Shown piece by piece: positions 1 to 6,898 of a DNA stretch of 11,403 nt (the first letter of the stretch is position 1; the number at the start of each line of letters is the position of its first letter). Where the stretch lies: positions 1 to 11,403 of the forward strand of contig DAOVXM010000032.1 of the NCBI GenBank assembly GCA_030636125.1, written 5' to 3'. Source of the DNA: Chloroflexota bacterium. Lineage in GTDB: Bacteria > Chloroflexota > Anaerolineae > Anaerolineales > UBA4823. Under the pieces are notes generated by a model. That model searched no databases, was not told the origin of the DNA, and saw only the letters and a program-made list of their open reading frames with translations. Both the position numbers and the translations under genes were made by a program.

Positions 1-757
1 ATGTTACTACCCGGGAATAAGCATTTTCCACTTCTATACGTCCATCCTCCAACTGGCGAGTGGTCAGCAAAATCCCTTGGGCTATATCCAATGGCTCAAA
101 TCCAGTAACTACGACGGGAACTTTGAATTTTGCGGAGATTGTTTGGTATTCCCAGTATCCCATCACTGCGCAGACATGACCAGCAGCTAAGAAACCCTGA
201 ACGCGATTAATTGGCGAGCTAAGAATTGCATTCATTGCAGGTGGTACACGTACATGTGAGACCAGCACGCTGTAATTGGTAATTCCAAGGGCTTTTGCTT
301 GTAGGACACTCATGGCGTTCGCTGGTGCAGTCGTCTCGAAACCGATGGCGAAAAAGACGACCTGTTTTTCCGGATTATCCTGGGCAATTTTAACCGCGTC
401 AAGTGGCGAGTAAACCACGCGGATATCGCCGCCATTGGCTCGTACGCTGAATAAATCACGTCCTGAGCCAGGGACGCGCAGCATATCACCGTAGGAGGTG
501 AATATGACATCTGGCTGAGAGGCTATTTCCTGGGCTTTATCGATTAGCTCAAGCGAGATGACACACACAGGACAACCAGGGCCGTGGACGAGTTCGATCT
601 CGGGTGGCAAAAGTTGATCCAAACCATAACGCATGATGGCGTGAGTCTGCCCGCCACAAATTTCCATGATAACCCAAGGCTGGGTGACAGTGCGGCTGAT
701 TTCAGATAGCACGCCTTTTACCAGTTCTGCGTCGCGGTATTCTGTCAAATGCTTCAT
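1..757 (-). CDS. hypD: HypD, hydrogenase iron-cofactor assembly scaffold (3' end missing)
   Basis: HypD is the iron-sulfur scaffold protein that, with HypC, carries the Fe(CN)2CO unit during [NiFe]-hydrogenase maturation in the cytoplasm. The translated fragment (252 residues) begins [13 protein letters not shown] and shows the family landmarks: CGGQTHAI with Cys34, HGPGCPVC with Cys62 and Cys65, GFETTAP at about 139-145 and GFEPLD at about 219-224. HypD proteins are about 370 residues, so the window edge removes roughly the last third, including the C-terminal [4Fe-4S] cysteines. The start at 757 aligns with the usual HypD N-terminus; no good ribosome binding site precedes it, so translation may be coupled to hypC, whose stop lies 32 bases upstream. 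It is the last visible gene of the hypABFCD run; hypE would be expected beyond the left edge. Confidence 0.96.
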   Translation of the reverse strand, partial: MKHLTEYRDAELVKGVLSEISRTVTQPWVIMEICGGQTHAIMRYGLDQLLPPEIELVHGPGCPVCVISLELIDKAQEIASQPDVIFTSYGDMLRVPGSGRDLFSVRANGGDIRVVYSPLDAVKIAQDNPEKQVVFFAIGFETTAPANAMSVLQAKALGITNYSVLVSHVRVPPAMNAILSSPINRVQGFLAAGHVCAVMGYWEYQTISAKFKVPVVVTGFEPLDIAQGILLTTRQLEDGRIEVENAYSRVVT

Positions 758-789
758 GGGGTTGTATTCCAGGAAATTGTTTCTGGCGA

Positions 790-1062
790 TTATTTTACAT
801 CGGCAGTGCTTAGCTCTGAAAACGGATCTTCACCACCTGTTGCAGCGATCTCGCGAATAAGCGCTAGCGTCTCCTGAGCCTCTTCTTCGCTGATCAAGTG
901 TAGAGCAAAACCAACATGGATGATTGTGTAATCTCCCATTTTGGCTTCGGGCACATAAGCAAGACAGGCTTCACGAGTAACGCCCCCAAAGTCCACCTTA
1001 CCCATTTGCAGCCCGCCAGTTTCATAAATATCCACGATCTTACCAGGTATACCTAGACACAT
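790..1062 (-). CDS. hypC: HypC, hydrogenase maturation chaperone
   Basis: HypC is a small chaperone that binds HypD and passes the Fe(CN)2CO group to the large subunit of a [NiFe]-hydrogenase. The product is 90 residues and begins [10 protein letters not shown], the diagnostic HypC N-terminus: Cys2 is essential and becomes N-terminal after Met removal. An upstream in-frame GTG at 1074 would add four residues and bury this Cys, and that stretch contains the ribosome binding site, so the ATG at 1062 is the right start. The segment [34 protein letters not shown] follows the family pattern of a beta-barrel core (V-DFGG, then [11 protein letters not shown]). It lies between hypF (21 bases upstream) and hypD (32 bases downstream) in one operon. 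Confidence 0.96.
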   Translation of the reverse strand: MCLGIPGKIVDIYETGGLQMGKVDFGGVTREACLAYVPEAKMGDYTIIHVGFALHLISEEEAQETLALIREIAATGGEDPFSELSTADVK

Positions 1063-1066
1063 GTCT

Positions 1067-1072
1067 ACCTCC
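1067..1072 (-). promoter_or_regulatory. Ribosome binding site deciding the hypC start
   Basis: On the minus strand the sequence GGAGGT sits four bases before the ATG at 1062. It overlaps the alternative GTG at 1074, which rules that start out and leaves the Cys2 N-terminus needed for HypC function. Confidence 0.8.
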
Positions 1073-1083
1073 ACATTCCGTCA

Positions 1084-3531
1084 CTAGTCTGTCTTTATTC
1101 GATAAGCGGCAATTGCAGCCTGTCCTAGAGCGAGGCCACCATCATTGGGGGGGATTAAGGAGTGCAACAAAACATCAAATTCTGCTGCTCTCAAAAGTTC
1201 AACTGTTTTTTGGAGCAAGACCATATTTTGCCACACACCACCACTAAGTGCAACTCGATGGATGCCCGAGTACTTGCGCATAGATATACAAACGTCTTTG
1301 ACCATCACGGCGAGGCCATTGTGGAATCGCGCTGATAATTTCCCGATGTGTAAACCGCCGCGAAGATCTGAGATAATATCGGCGATCATGGGTTTGGGAT
1401 CTATCTGCATGGCTTGGATAGGTGTGTGGTAGTTAGCTTTATAAGCAGGATTTCCTCCTGGATGTATGAGTTTGAAGGAATAAGCCTTTCGCTCACTAGG
1501 GTCAACTAGGGCTTCCAACTCAATTGCAGCTTGGGCTTCATAATTGACTTGTTGGCGCACGTTTACCAGCGCGGCGACTGCATCAAACAAACGTCCCATG
1601 CTCGAGGTCATGGGTGTGTTGATATTATTTTCGAGCTGTGATCGCAAGGCAACGAGTTCTTTCCCAGAGAAAAAGGCTAAGGGAGCTAGATCAGTGTCCC
1701 AATCTATCCCTGCATGCCAGAGATAAGCCAATGCAATTCGGGCAGGTTTTCGTATAGCAACATCACTGCCTGGGAGAGGGGCGTAAGATAAATGGGCATA
1801 ACGCATATATTTCGCGTAGTCGGCGATTAGAAATTCGCCACCCCATATGGCGCCATCCTCGCCGTAGCCAGTACCATCAAAAGACACTCCAATAACGGGC
1901 TGGTCGCCGGTTAAACCATGTTCGGCCATGCATGCAGCAATATGTGCATGGTGGTGCTGTACTCCAATGGCTGGCATACCTTCACGATCGGCGCGCTCCA
2001 ATGCATAACGAGTTGCCAGATAATTTGGATGGAGATCGTAAGCCAAAGCTTCGGGGTGGATCTTGAATAAGCGTTCAAAGTGCGCAATACCATCTTCGAA
2101 AGATAATAGAGTTTCGTAATTTTCCATATCACCGATATGGTGGCTGAGAAAGGCGTATTTGTCGCGAGTTAAGCAAAAAGAATTTTTGAGCTCAGCCCCG
2201 GTGGCTAATAATGGTTTTCCTTCCCAGGGGATGTTCAATGGTGTAGGGGCATATCCTCTCGAACGACGGAGAATGGTAATGTCGGTAAGGTGATTATTAT
2301 TCGATTGTACCTCGCTGCCACCGCTATAAAAAATACGAGCTACAGAATCATCACAGCGGGTACGGATAGTACGATCGTGCATTAAAAATGCGTCAGCCAG
2401 GGTGGACAATCGCTGGCGTGCTTCGTCGTTGTCAGTTGCGATAGGTTCTTCGCTCAGGTTACCGCTGGTCATCACCAGAACCAGTGGTAGGAGGTCATCG
2501 ATCCCACTAGATTTTGAATCATTCCAATCGGCAAATAAGAGATAATGCAGTGGAGTGTAAGGTAGCATAACGCCGATGGTTTCTTGGTGTGGGGCAATTT
2601 CGTCAACGATGCTTGTTTCCTGCATGCGTGGTAAGATCAAGATGGGACGCTCGCGCGATTTCAGCAATTCAGCCTCAGTCTCTCCCACAGTACAGTGTTT
2701 TTTGATAGTGTTTAAATTCGGCATCATTACAGCAAAAGGCTTGTCAACGCGCAATTTACGTTTGCGGAGTTCTTTTACAGCTCTAAGATTCGTGGCGTCG
2801 CAGGCTAGATGGAAACCACCTAATCCTTTTATTGCGACGATTTTACCGTTTCGTAGTAACTGCTGGGTGGTGATGATGGCATCATATCCGTGGGGTTGAC
2901 TGCTCCCGGAATTTATCTCTAGATGGTTCGTTGGATCCGATGTCTGTGGGTTGAACTCCAGCCAGACTTGAGGGCCACAAATCGGGCAGGCGACCGGCTG
3001 TGCGTGAAAGCGGCGATCAAGTGGGTTAGAGTACTCTGCCATACAATCTGGACACAAATCAAAAGCAGCCATCGTGGTATTCGGCCGATCGTAGGGGATA
3101 TCTTCTATGATGGTAAATCGGGGACCACAATTTGTGCAGTTGATGAATGGGTAGCGATAACGGCGATCATCTGGATCGAAAAGCTCTTCGATGCAGTCAT
3201 CACAGACGCTCACATCAGGGGAAATGGGCTGGAAGGCGTGGGGGATAGCTTCTGAGTGGACAATCGTAAATTTCGTGTAGCCATTTGTTGGGCGCGATTC
3301 TACTAAAAAATTATCGATACGGGCGAGTGGTGGGGCTTCTTCTTGCAGTCTTGATGTGAATTCCTGGATGGCTTGAGGGGGTCCATCGACTGCGATCTCG
3401 ACTCCAGCCGATGTGTTTTTCACCCAGCCAGTAAGCGCTAAGTGGGTGGCAAGACTGTAGACAAATGGCCGGAAGCCTACTCCCTGGACGATACCGGTTA
3501 TATGATAACGAGCGTTGTTAAGTTGGCTCAT
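1084..3531 (-). CDS. hypF: HypF, carbamoyltransferase for hydrogenase cyanide ligand synthesis
   Basis: HypF uses carbamoyl phosphate and ATP to make carbamoyl-adenylate and transfers the carbamoyl group to the C-terminal Cys of HypE, the first step in making the CN ligands of the [NiFe] site. At 815 residues it is slightly longer than the roughly 750 usual for the family and has all four parts: an N-terminal acylphosphatase domain (VQGVGFRPFV, Arg21 and Asn39); a double zinc-finger region with four CxxC pairs (Cys110/113, 132/135, 160/163, 182/185); a YrdC-like domain from about 215 to 400 (IKGLGGFHLACDA, KPFAVM, MTSGNLSEEP); and a Kae1-like carbamoyltransferase domain with HHHAH at 526-530, SFDGTGYGEDG at 550-560, ALSGGVWQN and PPNDGGLALGQ. 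No key residue appears missing. It starts 24 bases after hypB; the ribosome binding site is weak. Large open frames on the opposite strand are shadows. Confidence 0.98.
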   Translation of the reverse strand: MSQLNNARYHITGIVQGVGFRPFVYSLATHLALTGWVKNTSAGVEIAVDGPPQAIQEFTSRLQEEAPPLARIDNFLVESRPTNGYTKFTIVHSEAIPHAFQPISPDVSVCDDCIEELFDPDDRRYRYPFINCTNCGPRFTIIEDIPYDRPNTTMAAFDLCPDCMAEYSNPLDRRFHAQPVACPICGPQVWLEFNPQTSDPTNHLEINSGSSQPHGYDAIITTQQLLRNGKIVAIKGLGGFHLACDATNLRAVKELRKRKLRVDKPFAVMMPNLNTIKKHCTVGETEAELLKSRERPILILPRMQETSIVDEIAPHQETIGVMLPYTPLHYLLFADWNDSKSSGIDDLLPLVLVMTSGNLSEEPIATDNDEARQRLSTLADAFLMHDRTIRTRCDDSVARIFYSGGSEVQSNNNHLTDITILRRSRGYAPTPLNIPWEGKPLLATGAELKNSFCLTRDKYAFLSHHIGDMENYETLLSFEDGIAHFERLFKIHPEALAYDLHPNYLATRYALERADREGMPAIGVQHHHAHIAACMAEHGLTGDQPVIGVSFDGTGYGEDGAIWGGEFLIADYAKYMRYAHLSYAPLPGSDVAIRKPARIALAYLWHAGIDWDTDLAPLAFFSGKELVALRSQLENNINTPMTSSMGRLFDAVAALVNVRQQVNYEAQAAIELEALVDPSERKAYSFKLIHPGGNPAYKANYHTPIQAMQIDPKPMIADIISDLRGGLHIGKLSARFHNGLAVMVKDVCISMRKYSGIHRVALSGGVWQNMVLLQKTVELLRAAEFDVLLHSLIPPNDGGLALGQAAIAAYRIKTD

Positions 3532-3555
3532 AGATAGATTATCGAGGTTTGATGA

Positions 3556-4218
3556 TTACTTTTCTGATTTTATTGTATTGGAGCTAATCCAGCCTAACCA
3601 ATTTTGAATTCCTTCACCTGTGTGGCAGGAGAGTGGAAAGGTGACCAGGCCCGGATTAAGGATTTCAACTCCTTGACGGAAATATTCCATGTCGAATGGT
3701 ACATAAGGGAGCAGGTCAATTTTATTAATCACCAAAGCATCAACGCCACGATACATTGTTGGGTATTTGTATGGTTTGTCGTCACCTTCTGGAATTGAGG
3801 CGATTAACACGCTTTTATGAGTACCTAAACTGAAACTCGCAGGGCATATTAAATTACCGACATTTTCAACAAGCAAAAGATCGACTTGGTCCAAGTTAAT
3901 GTTCGGTAACGCTTCCTGGAGCATAACCGCGTCCAAGTGGCATTCACCACCCGTGTTGACTTGGAAAGTGATTGCTCCTGCCGCAGCAGCTCGATCAGCA
4001 TCAATGTTTGTGGCTATATCCCCATCTATCACGGCTAGCCGTAGCCTACTCTTCAGTCCCCGAATAGTTTGTTCAATTAGGGAGGTCTTGCCAGCACCTG
4101 GAGAAGCCATCATATTCAAAGAAAATACGCTATTTCTATCAAGGATATTACGGTTCTCTTGTGCCAACCGGTCGTTTGCGTTGAGGATATTTTCGACAAC
4201 CTTTACACGTTGACTCAT
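3556..4218 (-). CDS. hypB: HypB, GTPase for hydrogenase nickel insertion
   Basis: HypB is a SIMIBI-class GTPase that works with HypA to load nickel into [NiFe]-hydrogenase large subunits. The 220-residue product has the P-loop ASPGAGKTS at 38-46, DGDIATNIDADR at about 65-76, GGECHLDA with the metal-binding Cys93 and His94, VENVGNLICP with Cys125 (the third metal ligand) and NKID at 165-168 for guanine recognition. It is a short form: it lacks the N-terminal CxxCGC nickel motif of the E. coli protein and the histidine-rich tract of nickel-storing HypB, so nickel storage is unlikely. The ATG at 4218 is preceded by AGGTGA at six-base spacing. hypA ends 16 bases upstream and hypF starts 24 bases downstream. 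Confidence 0.97.
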   Translation of the reverse strand: MSQRVKVVENILNANDRLAQENRNILDRNSVFSLNMMASPGAGKTSLIEQTIRGLKSRLRLAVIDGDIATNIDADRAAAAGAITFQVNTGGECHLDAVMLQEALPNINLDQVDLLLVENVGNLICPASFSLGTHKSVLIASIPEGDDKPYKYPTMYRGVDALVINKIDLLPYVPFDMEYFRQGVEILNPGLVTFPLSCHTGEGIQNWLGWISSNTIKSEK

Positions 4219-4234
4219 AGGGTTTCACCTGGTG

Positions 4235-4576
4235 CTATTCAACATTAATTGCTTCTAAAAGAAATTCCTCACCCGCTACGATCTTTATCTGGCTGCTGTT
4301 ACATTTCGGGCAGAAGAAGTTGCCATGATCTGGGTTATAACGATTTTGACAAGCTAAACACAATACCTCTGTGGGAACGCGCTTGAAATGCAATGATGCG
4401 CCTGCTGCTATTGTATCTTTTGAAATGATATCCCAATAAAATTCCACGGAATCATCCACGATGGAAGAGAGTTGACCAATAACTAAATAAAGATCAGTGA
4501 TGTGTTCAGCTTTGGCATTTTTTGCATGGCGAAGAGCGATCTCGAGGATGCTCTCTGTGACTGATAATTCATGCAT
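4235..4576 (-). CDS. hypA: HypA, hydrogenase nickel metallochaperone
   Basis: HypA binds nickel and, with HypB, inserts it into the hydrogenase large subunit after the iron centre is in place. The 113-residue product begins MHELSVTESI: the His2-Glu3 pair next to the N-terminus is the nickel site of the family. The structural zinc site is complete, with CxxC pairs at Cys73/Cys76 and Cys89/Cys92, and length is typical. It is the first gene of the hypABFCD run, so the operon promoter should lie in the 359-base gap upstream. The ATG at 4576 must be the start because of the MHE motif, although only a poorly spaced AGGA lies upstream. Confidence 0.97.
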   Translation of the reverse strand: MHELSVTESILEIALRHAKNAKAEHITDLYLVIGQLSSIVDDSVEFYWDIISKDTIAAGASLHFKRVPTEVLCLACQNRYNPDHGNFFCPKCNSSQIKIVAGEEFLLEAINVE

Positions 4577-4935
4577 AGGGCTAAAATTTCCTGTTTCTCA
4601 GGATAACACAGGCAGAAAGAAGCCCATAGTGAGAGATGTCACCCGGAAATCATACCATTATTCTCGAATTTGAATGGATGTGTAGCCGCTCATTTTAAAA
4701 GAAAACAACGAGAGAAAATGTATTTTCTTGTGGATTGGTTCTAATCAAGGTGGTGGTTATTTCAGAGATGGGGATAGATTACAAGTGTCCCGTAAGATAT
4801 GGTTGTATAGTAAGAATAGCTCGTGGACGGAATACTTAAAGCTTTGTCAAGCGTGTAGTAACCCGGATATCGAATAAAACCTTCATTCTTGACAAAGTAC
4901 GAGTGTATGGCGAGTATGTATTATGTCATAAGTAC
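4577..4935. other. Intergenic region between trx-vkor gene and hyp operon
   Basis: This 359-base stretch holds no convincing gene. It contains repeat copy A (4813-4897) in its right half. In its left half the minus strand has a possible -10 box TATGAT at 4649-4654, about 70 bases before hypA, but no good -35 hexamer goes with it, so the hypA promoter is only tentatively placed. No Rho-independent terminator with a GC-rich stem and T-run was found after the upstream gene. A 12-base palindrome ATAAGTACTTAT (4928-4939) overlaps the stop codon of the upstream gene; its role is unknown. Confidence 0.5.
4813..4897 (+). repeat. Dispersed repeat copy A with internal inverted repeat
   Basis: This 85-base segment matches the reverse complement of 7976-8060 at 73 of 85 positions by hand alignment, without gaps. 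Its 56-base core (4842-4897) is bounded by a perfect 10-base inverted repeat, CTTTGTCAAG and CTTGACAAAG, and agrees with the other copy at 50 of 56 positions. The central 18 bases GTAACCCGGATATCGAAT are identical in both copies. The 29 bases outside the left arm also match (23 of 29), so the inverted repeats are not the ends of the repeated unit. It lies just past the stop of the minus-strand trx-vkor gene. It could be a miniature non-autonomous element, a bacterial interspersed palindromic repeat or a structured RNA; the sequence alone does not decide. Confidence 0.8.
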
Positions 4936-6000
4936 TTATCTTGATTTCAAGGCGCTGCTTGCTGGTCCGGTCGCGGCCCATAAGATCAGTGTCAATATGA
5001 CGGCAGAGGTGAGACACCAGGCGCATGTTGCACCAATCACGAATGGCTCTAGAAAAGTGAGGTAAATTGAGAACAACACACCGATAAAGGCCATTAACCA
5101 TAGGGCAATAGCAGCGGCTCTTCTCATGTTAGAAGGACCGTGGTATTGGATTAACCAAGCAATTAGAATAAGAATATAACCCACAACGCCCAAAACGCCG
5201 ATAGGCAAAATCCCAAAAAGGACTGCATACGGGCTCTGTTGGACCGTATTACAATCGCCAACCGGTCCGCAAACAGCCTCAGAATGAGTCACTTCTATAT
5301 AACTTAAATAACCCGCTACGCCTAAACCGATCACGGTTAAAGCAGGAATGAACCAGGATGGCCATGTGCTTACCTCAGAACCCTGATTATTGAAATGTTG
5401 ATAACCTACACCGACAAGGCTGCCTAGCATGCCAAATAATACAATTACCGCAAGCGTGTTGCCAGCGGGGTCAAATGCAAATTTTTGTGCTATGGTTAGC
5501 TCTTGGTTATTCGCTTCTAAAGATTCGTTGCTTGTTGGATTGTCCTCGGTATTCGCAGCGCTCTCTTCTTCAGCGATTATTGCTGATAGCCCAGGAATGT
5601 CGGGCCAACCAATTCCTCCGTCTGCTAAACCAGCTTCAATAATGCTGGGGAATTCCGATGGGATTTCCAATGAACCAACTAGTACTGTATCTCCAACGAC
5701 CAAGCTGGGAACTCCAATACGATTTTCGGGTATATTGAAGCGTTGTATCGTAGCCTGGTATAGCTGTTGTCCCTCGGGATCGCTGACGTTGATCCCAATA
5801 ATGATTAATTTATCGCCATATTTCTCTATTAACGGTGGCAGATCTTCGTTGATGACTGTATGGCAATGGGGGCAGGATGGGGAATAGAATAAGACAGCAT
5901 TAACGGTGCCAGCCTGAGCGAATACAGGCTGATTAAAACCCAGCAGAGCTGAAATGACCCAAAGCAGGGGGACTATGCAAATAACTTTGATATATGACAA
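4936..6000 (-). CDS. Thioredoxin-VKOR fusion, membrane disulfide-forming oxidoreductase
   Basis: The 354-residue product has a signal or anchor segment (about 3-28), an extracytoplasmic thioredoxin-like domain with the active site Cys43-Pro-His-Cys46 and a cis-Pro-like VP at 97-98, an acidic linker (about 140-175), a further membrane span (about 179-200) and a VKOR domain. The VKOR part carries both cysteine pairs: loop Cys244 and Cys250 (CGPVGDCNTVQQSPYA) and the quinone-site Cys326-Ala-Trp-Cys329, within four predicted spans. Bacterial VKOR replaces DsbB: it takes electrons from a thioredoxin-like partner and gives them to quinone, forming disulfides in exported proteins. Here the thioredoxin precedes the VKOR domain, whereas the best-known bacterial fusions have it after. 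The listed start is TTG at 6000; CTG at 6009 has a better placed ribosome binding site and would give MKRLSYIKV, a more typical basic signal N-terminus. Confidence 0.9.
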   Translation of the reverse strand: MSYIKVICIVPLLWVISALLGFNQPVFAQAGTVNAVLFYSPSCPHCHTVINEDLPPLIEKYGDKLIIIGINVSDPEGQQLYQATIQRFNIPENRIGVPSLVVGDTVLVGSLEIPSEFPSIIEAGLADGGIGWPDIPGLSAIIAEEESAANTEDNPTSNESLEANNQELTIAQKFAFDPAGNTLAVIVLFGMLGSLVGVGYQHFNNQGSEVSTWPSWFIPALTVIGLGVAGYLSYIEVTHSEAVCGPVGDCNTVQQSPYAVLFGILPIGVLGVVGYILILIAWLIQYHGPSNMRRAAAIALWLMAFIGVLFSIYLTFLEPFVIGATCAWCLTSAVILTLILWAATGPASSALKSR

Positions 6001-6014
6001 CCTTTTCAGAAGTT

Positions 6015-6019
6015 CCTCC
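6015..6019 (-). promoter_or_regulatory. Ribosome binding site favouring a CTG start for trx-vkor
   Basis: GGAGG on the minus strand is five bases before an in-frame CTG at 6009 but 14 bases before the TTG at 6000. An in-frame TAA lies upstream at 6031-6033, so no ATG or GTG is available. Spacing and the basic MKRL N-terminus both favour CTG. Confidence 0.5.
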
Positions 6020-6035
6020 AGTTGACTTTTTTATA

Positions 6036-6064
6036 TTTTTACTAGAAATCACAAACCTTGTCAT
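6036..6064 (-). promoter_or_regulatory. Possible sigma70-type promoter for trx-vkor
   Basis: On the minus strand ATGACA (6064-6059, five of six to the -35 consensus) is followed after 17 bases by TAAAAA (6041-6036, four of six to the -10 consensus). The predicted start of transcription would fall just before the ribosome binding site. Weak -10; tentative. Confidence 0.3.
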
Positions 6065-6113
6065 GTGTGGTACATCACCGAAAGAGATGTAAAAATGTCA
6101 TAGAGAGTAGCAG

Positions 6114-6125
6114 GATACCGGTATC
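6114..6125. other. 12-base perfect palindrome in intergenic region
   Basis: GATACCGGTATC is a perfect palindrome in the 232-base gap between the MBL-fold gene and the trx-vkor gene, upstream of the latter's likely promoter. It could be a regulator binding site, but it occurs once here and nothing else supports a role. Confidence 0.25.
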
Positions 6126-6232
6126 AGGCGGTTGGTTAATATAATCTCAATGCAACAGGATTTATATGCATATCCATGTATAGTAATTCTGTCATGGAGA
6201 TCTAAATTTATATTGTAGGGAGGATCCACAGG

Positions 6233-6853
6233 CTATTCTTTCCAGGTAACATCCCCGTGTAAGTCATCAGGCCAACCTTGTGCGGCGAAAGCCTCAAACG
6301 CTGGCCGCTCGACGCCAATGCTCCCATTAGGACCGTGACCGGGGAAAAATCTAGTCTCATCTGGCCATGAAAAAACAATATGTTGCATAGTGTGCATTGT
6401 GATTGAAAAATCTTCTGGAGACTCAGTGTGCCCCGGCCCGCCAACGAAAATGGTGTCACCTACGATTATTCGTCCATCCCCGATATCGAAACAGGTTGAT
6501 CCTGGGGTGTGACCAGGAGTATATAAAGCTCGTAATTTGCTATTTCCAAAGGCTATGACACCCTCATCCATAATGGGGACATCATACTTAATATTGAATT
6601 TCTCAGAATCAGCATCGTGTAAGTAAACGAGTGCGCCGGTTCTTTTCTTGACCTCTTCGAGAGCCTGAACATGATCTGCGTGGGCGTGGGTTATCAATAT
6701 TTTGGATACATGTGTATCTATTGCCATATCGAGAATGATATCCGGATCGGCTCCTGGATCGATGATCACACTTTTATTTGTTTCCTCACACACGACCAAG
6801 TAGGTGTTCATTGGCCAGGGACCAACTTCTTTCGTGAGCATTTTTAGCGACAT
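6233..6853 (-). CDS. MBL-fold metallo-hydrolase, glyoxalase II-like
   Basis: The 206-residue product has the complete metallo-beta-lactamase-fold metal site: THAHADH with His56, His58, Asp60 and His61, then His115 in PGHTPGS, Asp133 in GDTIF and His173 in PGHG. This arrangement is that of the glyoxalase II-like group, small cytoplasmic hydrolases that often act on thioesters such as S-lactoylglutathione; the true substrate cannot be told from sequence, and the C-terminal substrate domain of classic GloB (about 250 residues) is absent. The start at 6853 has GAGGAG six bases before it. The hydroxyacid dehydrogenase gene ends 45 bases upstream on the same strand, so the two may be co-transcribed. 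A link through 2-hydroxyacid or lactate chemistry is possible but is inference. Confidence 0.9.
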   Translation of the reverse strand: MSLKMLTKEVGPWPMNTYLVVCEETNKSVIIDPGADPDIILDMAIDTHVSKILITHAHADHVQALEEVKKRTGALVYLHDADSEKFNIKYDVPIMDEGVIAFGNSKLRALYTPGHTPGSTCFDIGDGRIIVGDTIFVGGPGHTESPEDFSITMHTMQHIVFSWPDETRFFPGHGPNGSIGVERPAFEAFAAQGWPDDLHGDVTWKE

Positions 6854-6898
6854 TTGAATCTCCTCTTATGGATTGAAATAGATTTCATATTATGCAGG

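Noticed and set aside
2923..3255. Open frame of 110 codons on the plus strand inside hypF
   Set aside because: It runs antisense to a fully conserved gene and its translation resembles no family I know. The same holds for other antisense frames such as 5429-5887 and 10164-10538.
4842..4897. Repeat core as a Rho-independent terminator of the trx-vkor gene
   Set aside because: The stem is 10 base pairs with a 36-base loop, is AT-rich and has no T-run after it on either strand.
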